Assembly: GCA_013362195.1 (NCBI GenBank)
Contig: JABFWM010000051.1
Span: 1 to 6,450 of the forward strand
Direction: 5' to 3'
DNA length: 6,450 nt
Origin: Acidobacteriota bacterium
Lineage (GTDB): Bacteria > Acidobacteriota > Vicinamibacteria > Vicinamibacterales > 2-12-FULL-66-21
Every line of letters starts with the position of its first letter. Positions within the stretch are counted from its first letter, which is position 1. The position numbers and the translations under genes are program-made. The notes below the pieces were generated by a model. That model searched no databases and had not been told where the DNA came from. It saw nothing but the letters and a program-made list of their open reading frames with translations. This document shows positions 1-5,564 of the stretch, piece after piece.

Positions 1-339
1 GAGATTCCCGCGCTCGCGGCGCTGGCCGCGATGCAGCCCGACGTGACCATGACCGTGCGCGGCGCGTCCGAGCTGCGGGTCAAGGAGAGCGATCGCATTG
101 CCATGCTCGCGCGCGGCTTCCGCGCGATTGGCGTCGCGGTCGAGGAGTACGACGACGGCTTCGCCATCCGCGGCGGCCCGCCCGCGGGCGGCACCGCCGA
201 TGCCGTCGGCGATCACCGCCTCGCGATGGCCTTCGCGATCGCCGGCACGGCGGCGCGCGGGCCGGTCTCAATCGCCGGCGCCGAGTCGGTGGCGGTCTCC
301 TATCCGGGGTTCTTCACCGAGCTCGAACGCCTGGCCTGA
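1..339 (+). CDS. aroA: 3-phosphoshikimate 1-carboxyvinyltransferase (EPSP synthase), C-terminal part
   Basis: This is the last 112 residues of EPSP synthase, which joins phosphoenolpyruvate to shikimate 3-phosphate in the cytoplasm, the penultimate step to chorismate. The frame is open from base 1, so the gene starts outside the window. It opens at the conserved EIPALA segment. ELRVKESDRI follows at about residues 24-33, then DDGFAIRG, then GDHRLAMAFAIAG with the conserved DHR, and finally the SYPGFF segment near the C-terminus. These are family hallmarks in the expected order, and the end is at the usual place. The stop lies 6 nt before the shikimate kinase start, so the two are very likely one transcript. 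No truncation or odd residue is seen in the visible part. Identification is secure. Confidence 0.95.
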   Translation, partial: EIPALAALAAMQPDVTMTVRGASELRVKESDRIAMLARGFRAIGVAVEEYDDGFAIRGGPPAGGTADAVGDHRLAMAFAIAGTAARGPVSIAGAESVAVSYPGFFTELERLA

Positions 340-345
340 CCCGCG

Positions 346-849
346 GTGACGATTGACAAGATCTACCTGGTCGGCTTCATGGCCGCGGGCAAGACGACGG
401 TGGCGCATGCGCTCGCGGCGCGCCTGGGCTGGCGTGCCGAAGACATCGACGAGCTGATCGAAGCGCGCGAGCGCATGACCGTCGCCGACATCTTCTCGAA
501 GTTCGGCGAGCCGCACTTCCGGGCCGTCGAGCGCGAAATGCTGCGGCTCGTCCTCCCGCTCCGCCACTCGGTGGTCGCCACCGGCGGCGGCACCTTCATG
601 GATCCCGACAACCGCCAGGCCATCAACATGGACGGCGTTTCGGTCTGGATCGATGTCCCGCTCGACGTGCTGATCGCCCGCATCCCCGCGGACGGCCGGC
701 GTCCGCTTGCCGCCGACCGCGCGCAGATCGAACGCCTCTACGCGACGCGACGCATCGGCTACAGCCAGGCCCAGATCCACGTCGACGCCGGGATGGCGTC
801 GGCCGACGAGATCGCCGAGCGCGTGCTCGATCGCCTGAACCTGCCGTGA
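346..849 (+). CDS. aroK: Shikimate kinase
   Basis: A 167-residue P-loop kinase that phosphorylates shikimate at the 3-hydroxyl with ATP in the cytoplasm, giving the substrate of the later AroA reaction. Visible motifs are Walker A (G10-FMAAGKT-T18), the shikimate-contacting DID at 33-35, FR at 58-59, the GGG turn at 80-82, and the lid segment with RPL at 119-121. The length is normal for a stand-alone AroK. The start is GTG, 6 nt after the aroA stop. No ATG lies closer and no clear Shine-Dalgarno sequence is visible, so reinitiation after aroA is likely. The stop overlaps the next gene by 4 nt (GTGA). AroK and AroL are not distinguishable from sequence alone, and aroK is used as the default symbol. 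Confidence 0.95.
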   Translation: MTIDKIYLVGFMAAGKTTVAHALAARLGWRAEDIDELIEARERMTVADIFSKFGEPHFRAVEREMLRLVLPLRHSVVATGGGTFMDPDNRQAINMDGVSVWIDVPLDVLIARIPADGRRPLAADRAQIERLYATRRIGYSQAQIHVDAGMASADEIAERVLDRLNLP

Positions 850-1598
850 AGGACGTCGTGCGGTACCTGATCCTCTCGGACCTCCACGCCAACCTCGACG
901 CGCTCGACGCCGTGCTCGCCGACGCGTCCGGAGCGTGGGATCGGATGCTGGTGCTCGGCGATCTGGTGGGCTACGGCGCCGAGCCGAACCAGGTCGTCGA
1001 CCGCGTGCGCGCCCTGAAGCCAATCGCCGCGATCCGCGGCAATCACGACAAGGCCGCCTGCGGGCTGGACGACGGCAGCCAGTTCAATCACGTCGCGCGG
1101 CTTGCCGCGGAATGGACGGGCGGGCAGCTGACCGCCGGCAACCGCGAGTACCTGCGGCAGCTGCCCTCCGGGCCGATCCAGGTGGACGCGCTCGTCGAAA
1201 TCTGCCACGGCTCGCCGTTCGACGAGGACCAGTACATCTTCGACGGCCACGACGCCAGCGACGCGCTCCTCACCGCGACCCGTCCGCTGTGCCTGTTCGG
1301 GCACACCCACCTGCCGGTCATGTTTCGCGCCCTCGCGGAGACGGTCCAGGGCTCGGTCCCGGATCCCGACGTCGACACCGCGCTGCGGCTGGAATCCGGC
1401 GCGAGATATCTGGTCAACGTCGGCTCGGTGGGACAACCGCGCGACGGCGATCCACGCGCCGCCTACGGCATCGTCGACGATGGATCGCGCGAGGTGCGCA
1501 TGCGGCGCGTGCTGTACCCCGTAGAGAGCGCCCAGCGCAAGATTCTTGCGGCGGGCCTGCCGGCGAGCCTGGCGAACCGCCTGGCGATCGGGAGGTAA
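846..1598 (+). CDS. Calcineurin-like metallophosphoesterase
   Basis: A 250-residue soluble protein with the complete dinuclear-metal phosphoesterase motif set: SDLH (11-14), GD (38-39), GNHD (65-68), CHGSP (120-124) and GHTH (152-155), followed by GSVGQPRD (193-200). The fold is the small bacterial family related to YfcE and DUF2436-like phosphodiesterases; the exact substrate cannot be read from sequence. All metal ligands appear intact, so it should be an active hydrolase, in the cytoplasm as no signal peptide is seen. The GTG start overlaps the aroK stop (GTGA). A second in-frame GTG at 858 would begin the protein at RYLILSDLH, as most relatives do, and has GAAGGA at 848-853, 4 nt upstream. 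That start is a serious alternative. Grouping with aroA and aroK suggests co-expression but does not prove a shikimate role. Confidence 0.9.
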   Translation: MKDVVRYLILSDLHANLDALDAVLADASGAWDRMLVLGDLVGYGAEPNQVVDRVRALKPIAAIRGNHDKAACGLDDGSQFNHVARLAAEWTGGQLTAGNREYLRQLPSGPIQVDALVEICHGSPFDEDQYIFDGHDASDALLTATRPLCLFGHTHLPVMFRALAETVQGSVPDPDVDTALRLESGARYLVNVGSVGQPRDGDPRAAYGIVDDGSREVRMRRVLYPVESAQRKILAAGLPASLANRLAIGR

Positions 1599-1681
1599 GG
1601 CGAGGAAACGGATTTCGCGAGACGAAAGAGCGGAGAGCTCGAGGAACCGGAGGCTTGCTGGTGTTCGGGGGTGCTTTCGCT
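1599..1681. other. Convergent intergenic stretch without recognisable terminator
   Basis: These 83 bases separate the stop of the phosphoesterase gene from the stop of the minus-strand 74-residue ORF, so both transcripts should end here. The only hairpin seen is a 4-bp GAGC/GCTC stem around 1628-1642 with no U-run on either side. Termination may be Rho-dependent or lie inside the genes. The base composition is less GC-rich than the flanking genes. Confidence 0.5.
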
Positions 1682-1906
1682 TTAACGATGCTTCGTTCCT
1701 TCGTTGCTTCGCTGCTCCGTTGTGAGGTCCGTTCGCTCCATCGACTTCGTTCGCTCTCTCTGGGCGCGCTCCTCTCTTCTTCTCATCTCCGCCGCGAACG
1801 CGTCCTGCGCGGCGCGGCCGCCCAGGATCCAGCCGATCACGATACCGACGAGCAGCACGGCCGGAATGAAGATGAAGTGGGCCGAGGTCATGTGGCTGAA
1901 GTTCAT
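1682..1906 (-). CDS. Small single-pass membrane protein at the end of the ccm operon, unknown function
   Basis: A 74-residue protein not recognised as a named Ccm component. The N-terminal 30 residues form one clear membrane helix (about 11-30, FIFIPAVLLVGIVIGWILGG), followed by RAAQDAFAAEMRRREERAQRER, a charged amphipathic helix expected in the cytoplasm. The start is secure: ATG overlaps the previous stop as ATGA, and GGAGG sits 9 nt upstream. Small proteins with a similar helix next to ccm genes are remembered from related bacteria, but this was not checked. Residues about 51-74 are hydrophilic and low in complexity, and residues 62-73 are encoded by degenerate 8-bp repeats. The original stop may therefore have been lost and the tail may be non-functional. 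It could be a second small helper of the CcmABCD complex, by position only. Confidence 0.7.
   Translation of the reverse strand: MNFSHMTSAHFIFIPAVLLVGIVIGWILGGRAAQDAFAAEMRRREERAQRERTKSMERTDLTTEQRSNEGTKHR
1690..1721. repeat. Four degenerate 8-bp tandem repeats
   Basis: Four consecutive octamers follow the consensus GCTTCGTT on the plus strand: GCTTCGTT, CCTTCGTT, GCTTCGCT and GCTCCGTT. Related words continue beyond them: GTTCGCTC occurs at 1731-1738 and again at 1749-1756, and CTTCGTT at 1745-1751. Because 8 is not a multiple of 3, the repeat passes through all three frames of the overlapping minus-strand ORF. This looks like repeat DNA that has entered or extended the end of that gene. Confidence 0.7.
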
Positions 1907-2229
1907 GGCGTCCGCCCTCCAGCCTCGAGGCGGCGGCTCACCGCCTGCAGCTCCCGCTCCACGGTACCGAGCCGGCGCCAGATCGAGACGACGTAGCCGA
2001 ACAGCATGAGCCACACGAAGGCATAGGCGATGGCGACGAGCGGCGCGGCCGGCATCGTGTCCTGCGGCTTCGGCAGCTGGTCGGCCGGCACGAAGCCCTC
2101 CTGCCCGGCGGAGCGCGGCTGCGTTGGCGCCGACGGATCGCCGGGCCGCGGCGGTTGAGCGGCGGCGTACCTGGCGCCCGCGCACAGCGCCAGCACCAGC
2201 AGGGTTGCGATGAGCAGTGGGGATCGCAC
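1903..2229 (-). CDS. ccmD: CcmD-like haem exporter protein with N-terminal signal-like extension
   Basis: A 108-residue membrane protein placed directly after ccmC, where CcmD is expected. CcmD is the small subunit that helps release holo-CcmE from the CcmABC complex in System I. The C-terminal part shows the CcmD pattern: a membrane helix at about 61-84 (AYAFVWLMLFGYVVSIW), then RRLGTVERELQAVSRRLE, a charged helix with a coiled-coil look on the cytoplasmic side. Ahead of this is a hydrophobic signal-like segment (about 3-19, ending near AAAQ) and a Pro-rich linker (25-60). Typical CcmD is about half this length. The GTG start at 2229 lies 2 nt after the ccmC stop, with GGAGG 7 nt upstream; the frame is open further upstream, but that part is a shadow of ccmC. 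It overlaps the next gene as ATGA. Assignment rests on position and the helix pattern, since CcmD sequences are poorly conserved. Confidence 0.75.
   Translation of the reverse strand: MRSPLLIATLLVLALCAGARYAAAQPPRPGDPSAPTQPRSAGQEGFVPADQLPKPQDTMPAAPLVAIAYAFVWLMLFGYVVSIWRRLGTVERELQAVSRRLEAGGRTP
1916..1920 (-). promoter_or_regulatory. Ribosome binding site of the 74-residue gene
   Basis: GGAGG on the minus strand, 9 nt before the ATG at 1906 and inside the end of the CcmD-like gene. It supports this start and translation independent of pure coupling. Confidence 0.65.
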
Positions 2230-2231
2230 TC

Positions 2232-2888
2232 TTACTCCTCCAGAGCGAGATACAGCACCTCGAGCTCCGCCCGGCGCTTTTCCAGCCGGGTCCTCAGGTG
2301 CAGCGTGATGATGTACAGGAGCGTGAACGCAACGAAGCTGTACCAGAACGGCCCCCGCATCCCGGGGGGAAGCGTCGGCACCACGGTCGTCTTCGGGTGC
2401 ATCGTGCGCCAGAGATTCACGGACCAGTACACGAACGGCACATTCACCATGCCGAACACGGCGACGCCGGCAGCGAGGCGATCCGAGCCGGGCCCTCCGT
2501 ACCGCCGCAGCAGCAGGTAGGCCACGAAGATCAGCCACAGCACCAGCGACGATGTCAGCCGCGGTTCCCATTCCCACCAGACGCCCCAGGCCTTGCGCGC
2601 CCAGAGCGGCCCCGTGACGAGCACGATGATGCCGAGGATCGCGGTCAGCTCCGCGGCCGCCACCGCCACGCGATCGGCGCCGTCCCGGCGGCTGAATAGA
2701 TAGATCGCGCTGGCAATGCCGCACACGAACGCCGAGAGGAACATCGTCATCCCGCTCGGCGCGTGAAAGTAGAAGATCCTCGAAATGGGCCCCATCGTTG
2801 TTTCATACGGCGCCCGGACGATCATGAACGGCGCATAGGCGAACATCGCCGCGGCGGCGATGGCGAGAGGAACGAAGAGACGTCGCAT
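2232..2888 (-). CDS. ccmC: Haem exporter/haem-handling protein CcmC
   Basis: A 218-residue polytopic inner-membrane protein of cytochrome c maturation System I. CcmC presents haem on the periplasmic face to the chaperone CcmE. Six hydrophobic segments fit the family. The tryptophan-rich haem-handling motif is WGVWWEWEPRLTS at 101-113, and the two axial histidine candidates are H42 (FYFHAPSG) and H164 (LWRTMHP). In the motif the family usually has Asp where E108 sits, a conservative change. Length is slightly below the Proteobacterial form, as is common outside that group. The ATG at 2888 has only a weak ribosome binding site (GGTAG) and follows a 54-nt gap after ccmB. The stop is 2 nt before the ccmD start. 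The C-terminal charged helix (EKRRAELEVLYLALEE) is unusual in looks but lies in the cytoplasm. Confidence 0.95.
   Translation of the reverse strand: MRRLFVPLAIAAAAMFAYAPFMIVRAPYETTMGPISRIFYFHAPSGMTMFLSAFVCGIASAIYLFSRRDGADRVAVAAAELTAILGIIVLVTGPLWARKAWGVWWEWEPRLTSSLVLWLIFVAYLLLRRYGGPGSDRLAAGVAVFGMVNVPFVYWSVNLWRTMHPKTTVVPTLPPGMRGPFWYSFVAFTLLYIITLHLRTRLEKRRAELEVLYLALEE
2237..2241 (-). promoter_or_regulatory. Ribosome binding site of ccmD
   Basis: GGAGG, 7 nt before the GTG at 2229, lies inside the last codons of ccmC. It decides the ccmD start in favour of this GTG over the longer open frame. Confidence 0.75.
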
Positions 2889-2942
2889 ATCAGCTACCAG
2901 TTATAAGCCTACGACGGTTGGACGGCCACGGGCCCTGCGGAC
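2889..2942 (-). other. Gap between ccmB and ccmC
   Basis: This 54-nt gap is the only real one in the minus-strand operon. Read on the minus strand it holds a GGCC-CGT-GGCC short stem and an AT-rich patch, CTTATAAC, at 2907-2900. TATAAC could serve as a -10 hexamer, but no good -35 is seen and the resulting leader would be only a few bases. No gene or firm regulatory site can be called. Confidence 0.4.
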
Positions 2943-3623
2943 CTATTCCGTCATCACCGGCTCGAACGTCCAGAGCGCGAGCGTCACGAACACCGCGTCG
3001 AAAAAGACGAGCATCGAGAGCCAGAGCCGCGCCATCGACACGTCGACGTCCGCCTGGAGCAGCGCCGCGGTGCCGCGCACGCCGGCGATGATGACCGGGA
3101 TTGTAATCGGATACAGCAGCACCGGGAGCAGGACGTCGCGGCTGCGCGCCCGTACGAGCATCGCCGCGAACAGCGTCCCGACGGCGGCAAAGCCGATCGT
3201 GCCCGTCGCCAGCAGGCCGAGCGTCAGCCACCCGTGCTCGAAGAGCGGCGCCTCGAACATCAGGCTGACGAGCGGCACGATCACCACTTCGACCGCCGCG
3301 AGCAGGAGCACGACACCGAGCAGCTTGCCGAGGTAGAGGGCGGGACGCGGCATCGGCGCAATCATGAGCGCCCGCAGGGTCTCGCTCTGCCGTTCCCGCT
3401 CGAACGCCCGGCCGAGCGCCAGCGTCCCCGAGAACGCGATCGCGATCCAGAGAATGGCCGCCGCCGCATCCTCGAGCGCACGCCCTTCGCGGACGAACCC
3501 GAAGGCGAACACGAGCACGCACGAGATGGCGAAGAACAGGGTCGTGAACAGGATCTCCTTGCTCCGGGCCTCGATGAGCAGGTCCTTCCGGGTGACGAGC
3601 CAGACGGTCCGGACGAAGTTCAT
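2943..3623 (-). CDS. ccmB: Haem exporter membrane subunit CcmB
   Basis: A 226-residue inner-membrane protein, the permease subunit that pairs with CcmA in the CcmAB ABC transporter. Together they release holo-CcmE from CcmC at the cost of ATP. Six hydrophobic segments are visible. Family features are the N-terminal amphipathic KDLLIEARSKEIL (13-25), the cytoplasmic loop FERERQSETLRALMIAP (74-90), which is the CcmA-contacting region, and LLPVLLYPITIPVIIA (165-180). Length matches the usual roughly 220 residues. The ATG overlaps the ccmA stop by 4 nt (ATGA), the standard sign of translational coupling, and no strong ribosome binding site is present. It ends at TAG, 54 nt before ccmC. Identification is secure. 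Confidence 0.95.
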   Translation of the reverse strand: MNFVRTVWLVTRKDLLIEARSKEILFTTLFFAISCVLVFAFGFVREGRALEDAAAAILWIAIAFSGTLALGRAFERERQSETLRALMIAPMPRPALYLGKLLGVVLLLAAVEVVIVPLVSLMFEAPLFEHGWLTLGLLATGTIGFAAVGTLFAAMLVRARSRDVLLPVLLYPITIPVIIAGVRGTAALLQADVDVSMARLWLSMLVFFDAVFVTLALWTFEPVMTE

Positions 3624-4342
3624 CGCGCGCTCGATTCCGCGCCGCGCGCGATCACCGCCCGGTACCGATCGCGCAGCGATCCCGTCCCGGCCGGCAGTTC
3701 CGCAAGCGCGCCGTTGTGCAGCATCACCGCGCGGTCGATCACGCCCTCGATCGTTTCGACATCGTGGGTCGTGACGAGGACGATGGATCCGGTCTCGCGG
3801 AGCATGGCCAGACGCTGCCGCAAGGCGTGCGTGGCCGTGTCGTCGAGGCCGGTGAATGGCTCGTCGAGAAGGACGAGCCGCGGCGCGTGCAGCAGCGCGC
3901 GCTCCAGCGCCAGCCGCTGACGCATGCCGCGGGAAAACCCGGAGACCGGATCGTCGCGCCGATGGCTCAGCCCCGCGTGCTCGAGCGCGGCGCTGATGCG
4001 CCGTTCGACCCCGTCGAGCCCATAGACCTTTGCAAAGAAACGGAGATTCTCGGCCGGCGAGAGCTCGGGATAGATGTAGAGGTCGTGGCCGAGGAGCCCG
4101 AGGCGCGCTCGCAGCGGAGCGCCCGCGTGGGCCGCGTCGTGGTCACCGTAGCGGACGGTGCCGCTCGTGGGAACGAGCAGGGTCGCGACGATGGACAACA
4201 GCGTGGATTTGCCGGCGCCGTTCGGGCCGAGCAGCGCGATGATCTCGCCGGCGGCCGCGCGAAGGGAGACGCGGTGAAGCGCACGCCGGCGGCCGAAATT
4301 GCGGGTGACGTCTGTAAGGGTGAGGCTCGTGAAATCCAGCAT
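3620..4342 (-). CDS. ccmA: Haem exporter ATP-binding subunit CcmA
   Basis: A 240-residue ABC ATPase, the nucleotide-binding subunit of CcmAB on the cytoplasmic face. Motifs in order are Walker A GPNGAGKST (39-47), signature FSRGMRQR (136-143), Walker B RLVLLDEP (155-162), D-loop GLDD (165-168) and switch histidine TTHD (191-194). The SRGMRQR signature is the CcmA-type variant. Where most ABC proteins have the Q-loop glutamine this one reads LGHDLYIYPELSPAENL, with H86. No start codon lies in frame just upstream of the ATG at 4342, which has only a poor ribosome binding site. It follows a 12-codon ORF as TGATG, so reinitiation is likely. Overlap with ccmB and the full Ccm neighbourhood separate it from generic drug exporters. 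Confidence 0.93.
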   Translation of the reverse strand: MLDFTSLTLTDVTRNFGRRRALHRVSLRAAAGEIIALLGPNGAGKSTLLSIVATLLVPTSGTVRYGDHDAAHAGAPLRARLGLLGHDLYIYPELSPAENLRFFAKVYGLDGVERRISAALEHAGLSHRRDDPVSGFSRGMRQRLALERALLHAPRLVLLDEPFTGLDDTATHALRQRLAMLRETGSIVLVTTHDVETIEGVIDRAVMLHNGALAELPAGTGSLRDRYRAVIARGAESSAR

Positions 4343-4380
4343 CAGCCGCTCACGGCCTCGGCCGCGCCGGCCTGGGTCAT
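4342..4380 (-). CDS. Possible 12-codon coupling ORF ahead of ccmA
   Basis: A tiny ORF reading MTQAGAAEAVSG. Its ATG overlaps the previous stop (ATGA, 4380-4377) and its TGA shares one base with the ccmA ATG (TGATG, 4344-4340). AAGGAG stands 7 nt before its ATG, a much better ribosome binding site than ccmA has. It may carry ribosomes across to ccmA. The alternative is that this is the true ccmA start and a small indel has shifted the frame. The peptide itself resembles nothing known. Confidence 0.35.
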   Translation of the reverse strand: MTQAGAAEAVSG

Positions 4381-5564
4381 GCCGCTACTCCTTCGTCGAG
4401 CGCCGCGTAGACGCGCTCCAGCGACGCCAGCAGTTCGGCGCGCCGCGACGTATAGCGCCCCTCGTCGACGCTCCCGTGACGGTGCTGCTCTTCGAGCGTA
4501 GCGAGCTGCGCCAGGAGCCGGTCGCGGTCGGCGTGCAGCTTGCGCTGCCGCAGGTCGTCAGGGTCCGCCGTCCGTCTACGGGCGAGAAAGGCGCCGCCGA
4601 CGAGAACCGCGGCGGCCAGGGTCAATGCGAGGTAGCGCGGCCAGCGCGCTTCGTGCGGCAGGCCCGTCAACGTAATCGCGACGGTATCGCCCGCGTTCAA
4701 CCCCGGCCCCTGACCGAGCATGTAGGTCTGTCCTTCGGCCGGCATCTCGCGGTGCTGCGCGATCTGCGGCGAGGACATCCGCATGTCGCCCCTCTTCTGC
4801 GCCACGACGATCAGCTGCGCCATCGACGCCGGCATCGTCTGGCGGATCGTCATGGTGTCCCCGGCGAACGGCAGGGTGTAGGCAAACTGCACAACGGTGT
4901 TGCCTGGAGGGAACGGACCCTTGACCGTGATGTTTCCCTTCGCCGCGATCGCGTTCGGCGTCGATCCCTCGAGCAGACCGGCGCCTCTGGCTTCCGGCGG
5001 CAGCGTAAACACGAGCGGTGATGCGACCTGCACGGGCGCCGACGTGCTGTTGACGATCTGCAGGATGTTGAACACGTTGAGGCCGTCGTCGCCCAGCTCG
5101 ATCACGAACCGGCTCTGCTGCCCGAGCGCGACGCTGCCTGGAACGGCGCCCTGCCCCGATGCGCGAGGCCCCTCGCCGCCTTTGCCGGCAGCGGCATCGG
5201 TCGCGACGAGCATCAGGCGAATGCCGCCCTGCGAGGGCACCTCGAACTCCCGCGATTCGAGCGTTTCACCGTCGATGGTGGCCGTCGCGTGGACGCGCGT
5301 GCCCGGTGCGAGGCCGCTGAACTGTGCGCGGCCGCTCTCGTCGGTCTTCGCGCTCCGCGGTGTCATTGCCGGTCCCGCGAGTTCGACGGTTTCGCCGGGG
5401 AGCGGCTTCGTCAGCTGGCCGCGAATGACGCGGACGGTGACGGTGCCCACCGGGATATTGCCGACCGGCAGCGGCAAGCCGGACATCTGCTTCGGATCCG
5501 GCATCTGCGCGGACGCGATGCCCGCCGTCACCACGAACGCGGCGACGAGCAGCAGGGGGCGCAT
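4377..5564 (-). CDS. Exported single-pass membrane protein with carboxypeptidase-regulatory-like domain, ccm-linked
   Basis: A 395-residue protein of unknown function. An N-terminal signal peptide (1-20, MRPLLLVAAFVVTAGIASAQ) leads into a beta-sandwich of carboxypeptidase-regulatory or CNA-B type (about 39-120), recognisable from VTVRVIRGQLTKPLPGETVEL, TDESGRAQFSGLAPG and a strand-rich end. A second periplasmic beta-rich region follows (about 145-300), then a membrane helix (about 310-328) and a cytoplasmic helical tail (335-391). No cysteines or CxxC motifs are present, so a thiol-redox role is unlikely. The ATG at 5564 shares a base with the previous stop (TGATG), with GGAGG 7 nt upstream. 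The 25 extra codons in the longer frame overlap the neighbour and look like shadow. Position between Ccm genes suggests an envelope helper of cytochrome maturation, by context only. Confidence 0.8.
   Translation of the reverse strand: MRPLLLVAAFVVTAGIASAQMPDPKQMSGLPLPVGNIPVGTVTVRVIRGQLTKPLPGETVELAGPAMTPRSAKTDESGRAQFSGLAPGTRVHATATIDGETLESREFEVPSQGGIRLMLVATDAAAGKGGEGPRASGQGAVPGSVALGQQSRFVIELGDDGLNVFNILQIVNSTSAPVQVASPLVFTLPPEARGAGLLEGSTPNAIAAKGNITVKGPFPPGNTVVQFAYTLPFAGDTMTIRQTMPASMAQLIVVAQKRGDMRMSSPQIAQHREMPAEGQTYMLGQGPGLNAGDTVAITLTGLPHEARWPRYLALTLAAAVLVGGAFLARRRTADPDDLRQRKLHADRDRLLAQLATLEEQHRHGSVDEGRYTSRRAELLASLERVYAALDEGVAA
4388..4393 (-). promoter_or_regulatory. Strong ribosome binding site ahead of the 12-codon ORF
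   Basis: AAGGAG, 7 nt before the ATG at 4380, encoded in the last codons of the upstream gene. The nearest annotated start it could serve otherwise is ccmA, 38 nt further on from that ATG and too far for direct use. Confidence 0.6.

Noticed and set aside
178..191. 14-bp palindrome CCGCCCGCGGGCGG inside aroA
   Set aside because: It consists only of G and C within a GC-rich Gly-Gly-Pro-Pro coding stretch, so chance is a sufficient explanation.
1628..1642. Intrinsic terminator between the convergent operons
   Set aside because: The stem GAGC/GCTC is only 4 bp and has no T-run on either strand.
935..1996. A long plus-strand open frame of 353 codons across the phosphoesterase gene and beyond
   Set aside because: It is Arg-rich and low in complexity, a shadow in another frame of a gene with full catalytic motifs, and has no recognisable domain. 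High GC makes such long frames common.
2900..2905. Promoter ahead of ccmC with TATAAC as -10
   Set aside because: At 17 nt spacing the -35 candidate matches only about half of TTGACA, and the transcript would begin about 5 nt before the ATG. It is too weak to annotate as a promoter.
3667..3681. 6-bp hairpin GATCGC-GCA-GCGATC inside the end of ccmA
   Set aside because: It is short, within coding sequence, has no T-run, and nothing links it to regulation.
3716..4501. Plus-strand open frame of 261 codons opposite ccmA
   Set aside because: It runs antisense to a clear ABC ATPase with all motifs; its composition is that of an antisense shadow.
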